A stretch of 64,000 bases of DNA from Solimonas sp. GTDB lineage: Bacteria > Pseudomonadota > Gammaproteobacteria > Nevskiales > Nevskiaceae. Positions 63,978 through 64,000 of this stretch are shown one piece after another. The DNA is taken from the NCBI GenBank assembly GCA_030149365.1, contig JASBRP010000011.1, positions 145,463 through 209,462 of the forward strand, in the 5' to 3' direction. The notes under the pieces were generated by a model that did no database searches, was not told the DNA's origin, and worked only from the letters and a program-made list of their open reading frames with translations. Position numbers and translations under genes: made by a program. How positions within the stretch are numbered: the stretch's first letter is position 1; each line of letters begins with the position of its first letter.

Positions 63978-64000
63978 GACGTCGCTGCGTTGCTGCGCCG

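Overview
This window reads as a high-GC gammaproteobacterial chromosome. The gene set (polar-type flagellar cluster with sigma-54 and sigma-28 promoters, Mla and Rod operons, a KshA-like Rieske oxygenase, a wax ester synthase/DGAT and AraC-controlled beta-oxidation genes) and the many short intergenic repeats suggest a Solimonadaceae/Nevskiales or Xanthomonadales-like organism. That placement is inference; no rRNA or other marker is present. No tRNA, rRNA, CRISPR array, insertion sequence or prophage was seen.

Layout. 1-1.8 kb: a rhodanese-like lipoprotein. 1.8-16.1 kb: flagellar genes. On the minus strand are flgM-flgN-ycgR-small membrane protein, and flgA. On the plus strand are cheV and flgBCDEFGHIJKL. 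16.1-22.1 kb: a non-flagellar block (small lipoprotein, KshA-like oxygenase, thioesterase-like protein, two unknown proteins, TonB receptor). 22.1-27.7 kb: fliC, flaG, fliD, fliS, a PilZ-like gene and a LuxR-type regulator with a degenerate receiver. A sugE guanidinium exporter with a guanidine-II riboswitch sits inside this block on the opposite strand. 28-45 kb: lipid catabolism, with crotonases, a GMC oxidoreductase, WS/DGAT, SDRs, thiolase, a FadB/FadJ-type protein, aldehyde dehydrogenase and three AraC regulators. 45.2-49 kb: mlaFEDCBA (minus). 49.1-59.1 kb: mreB-mreC-mreD-mrdA-rodA-mltB-rlpA-dacA-lipB (minus). 59.3-63.9 kb: gatC-gatA-gatB-hslO and a SET-domain gene (plus).

How it works together. 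The flagellar genes show a readable hierarchy. Sigma-54 sites precede flgA and flgB (hook and rod). Near-identical sigma-28 sites precede flgM, cheV, fliC and fliS (late genes). In the lipid region, four sites share a direct repeat YTGKCC-N15-YTGKCC (21-bp period). They lie between each of two paralogous AraC genes and its divergent catabolic neighbour, and ahead of the WS/DGAT gene. I infer that these are operators of an AraC-controlled lipid regulon and that both regulators control themselves.

Other points of note: a dispersed repeat has inserted in frame into the flgI signal-peptide coding region; two long nested palindromes sit exactly at the 3' ends of dacA and rlpA with compensating outer arms; and a strong intrinsic terminator lies in the leader of the beta-oxidation operon.
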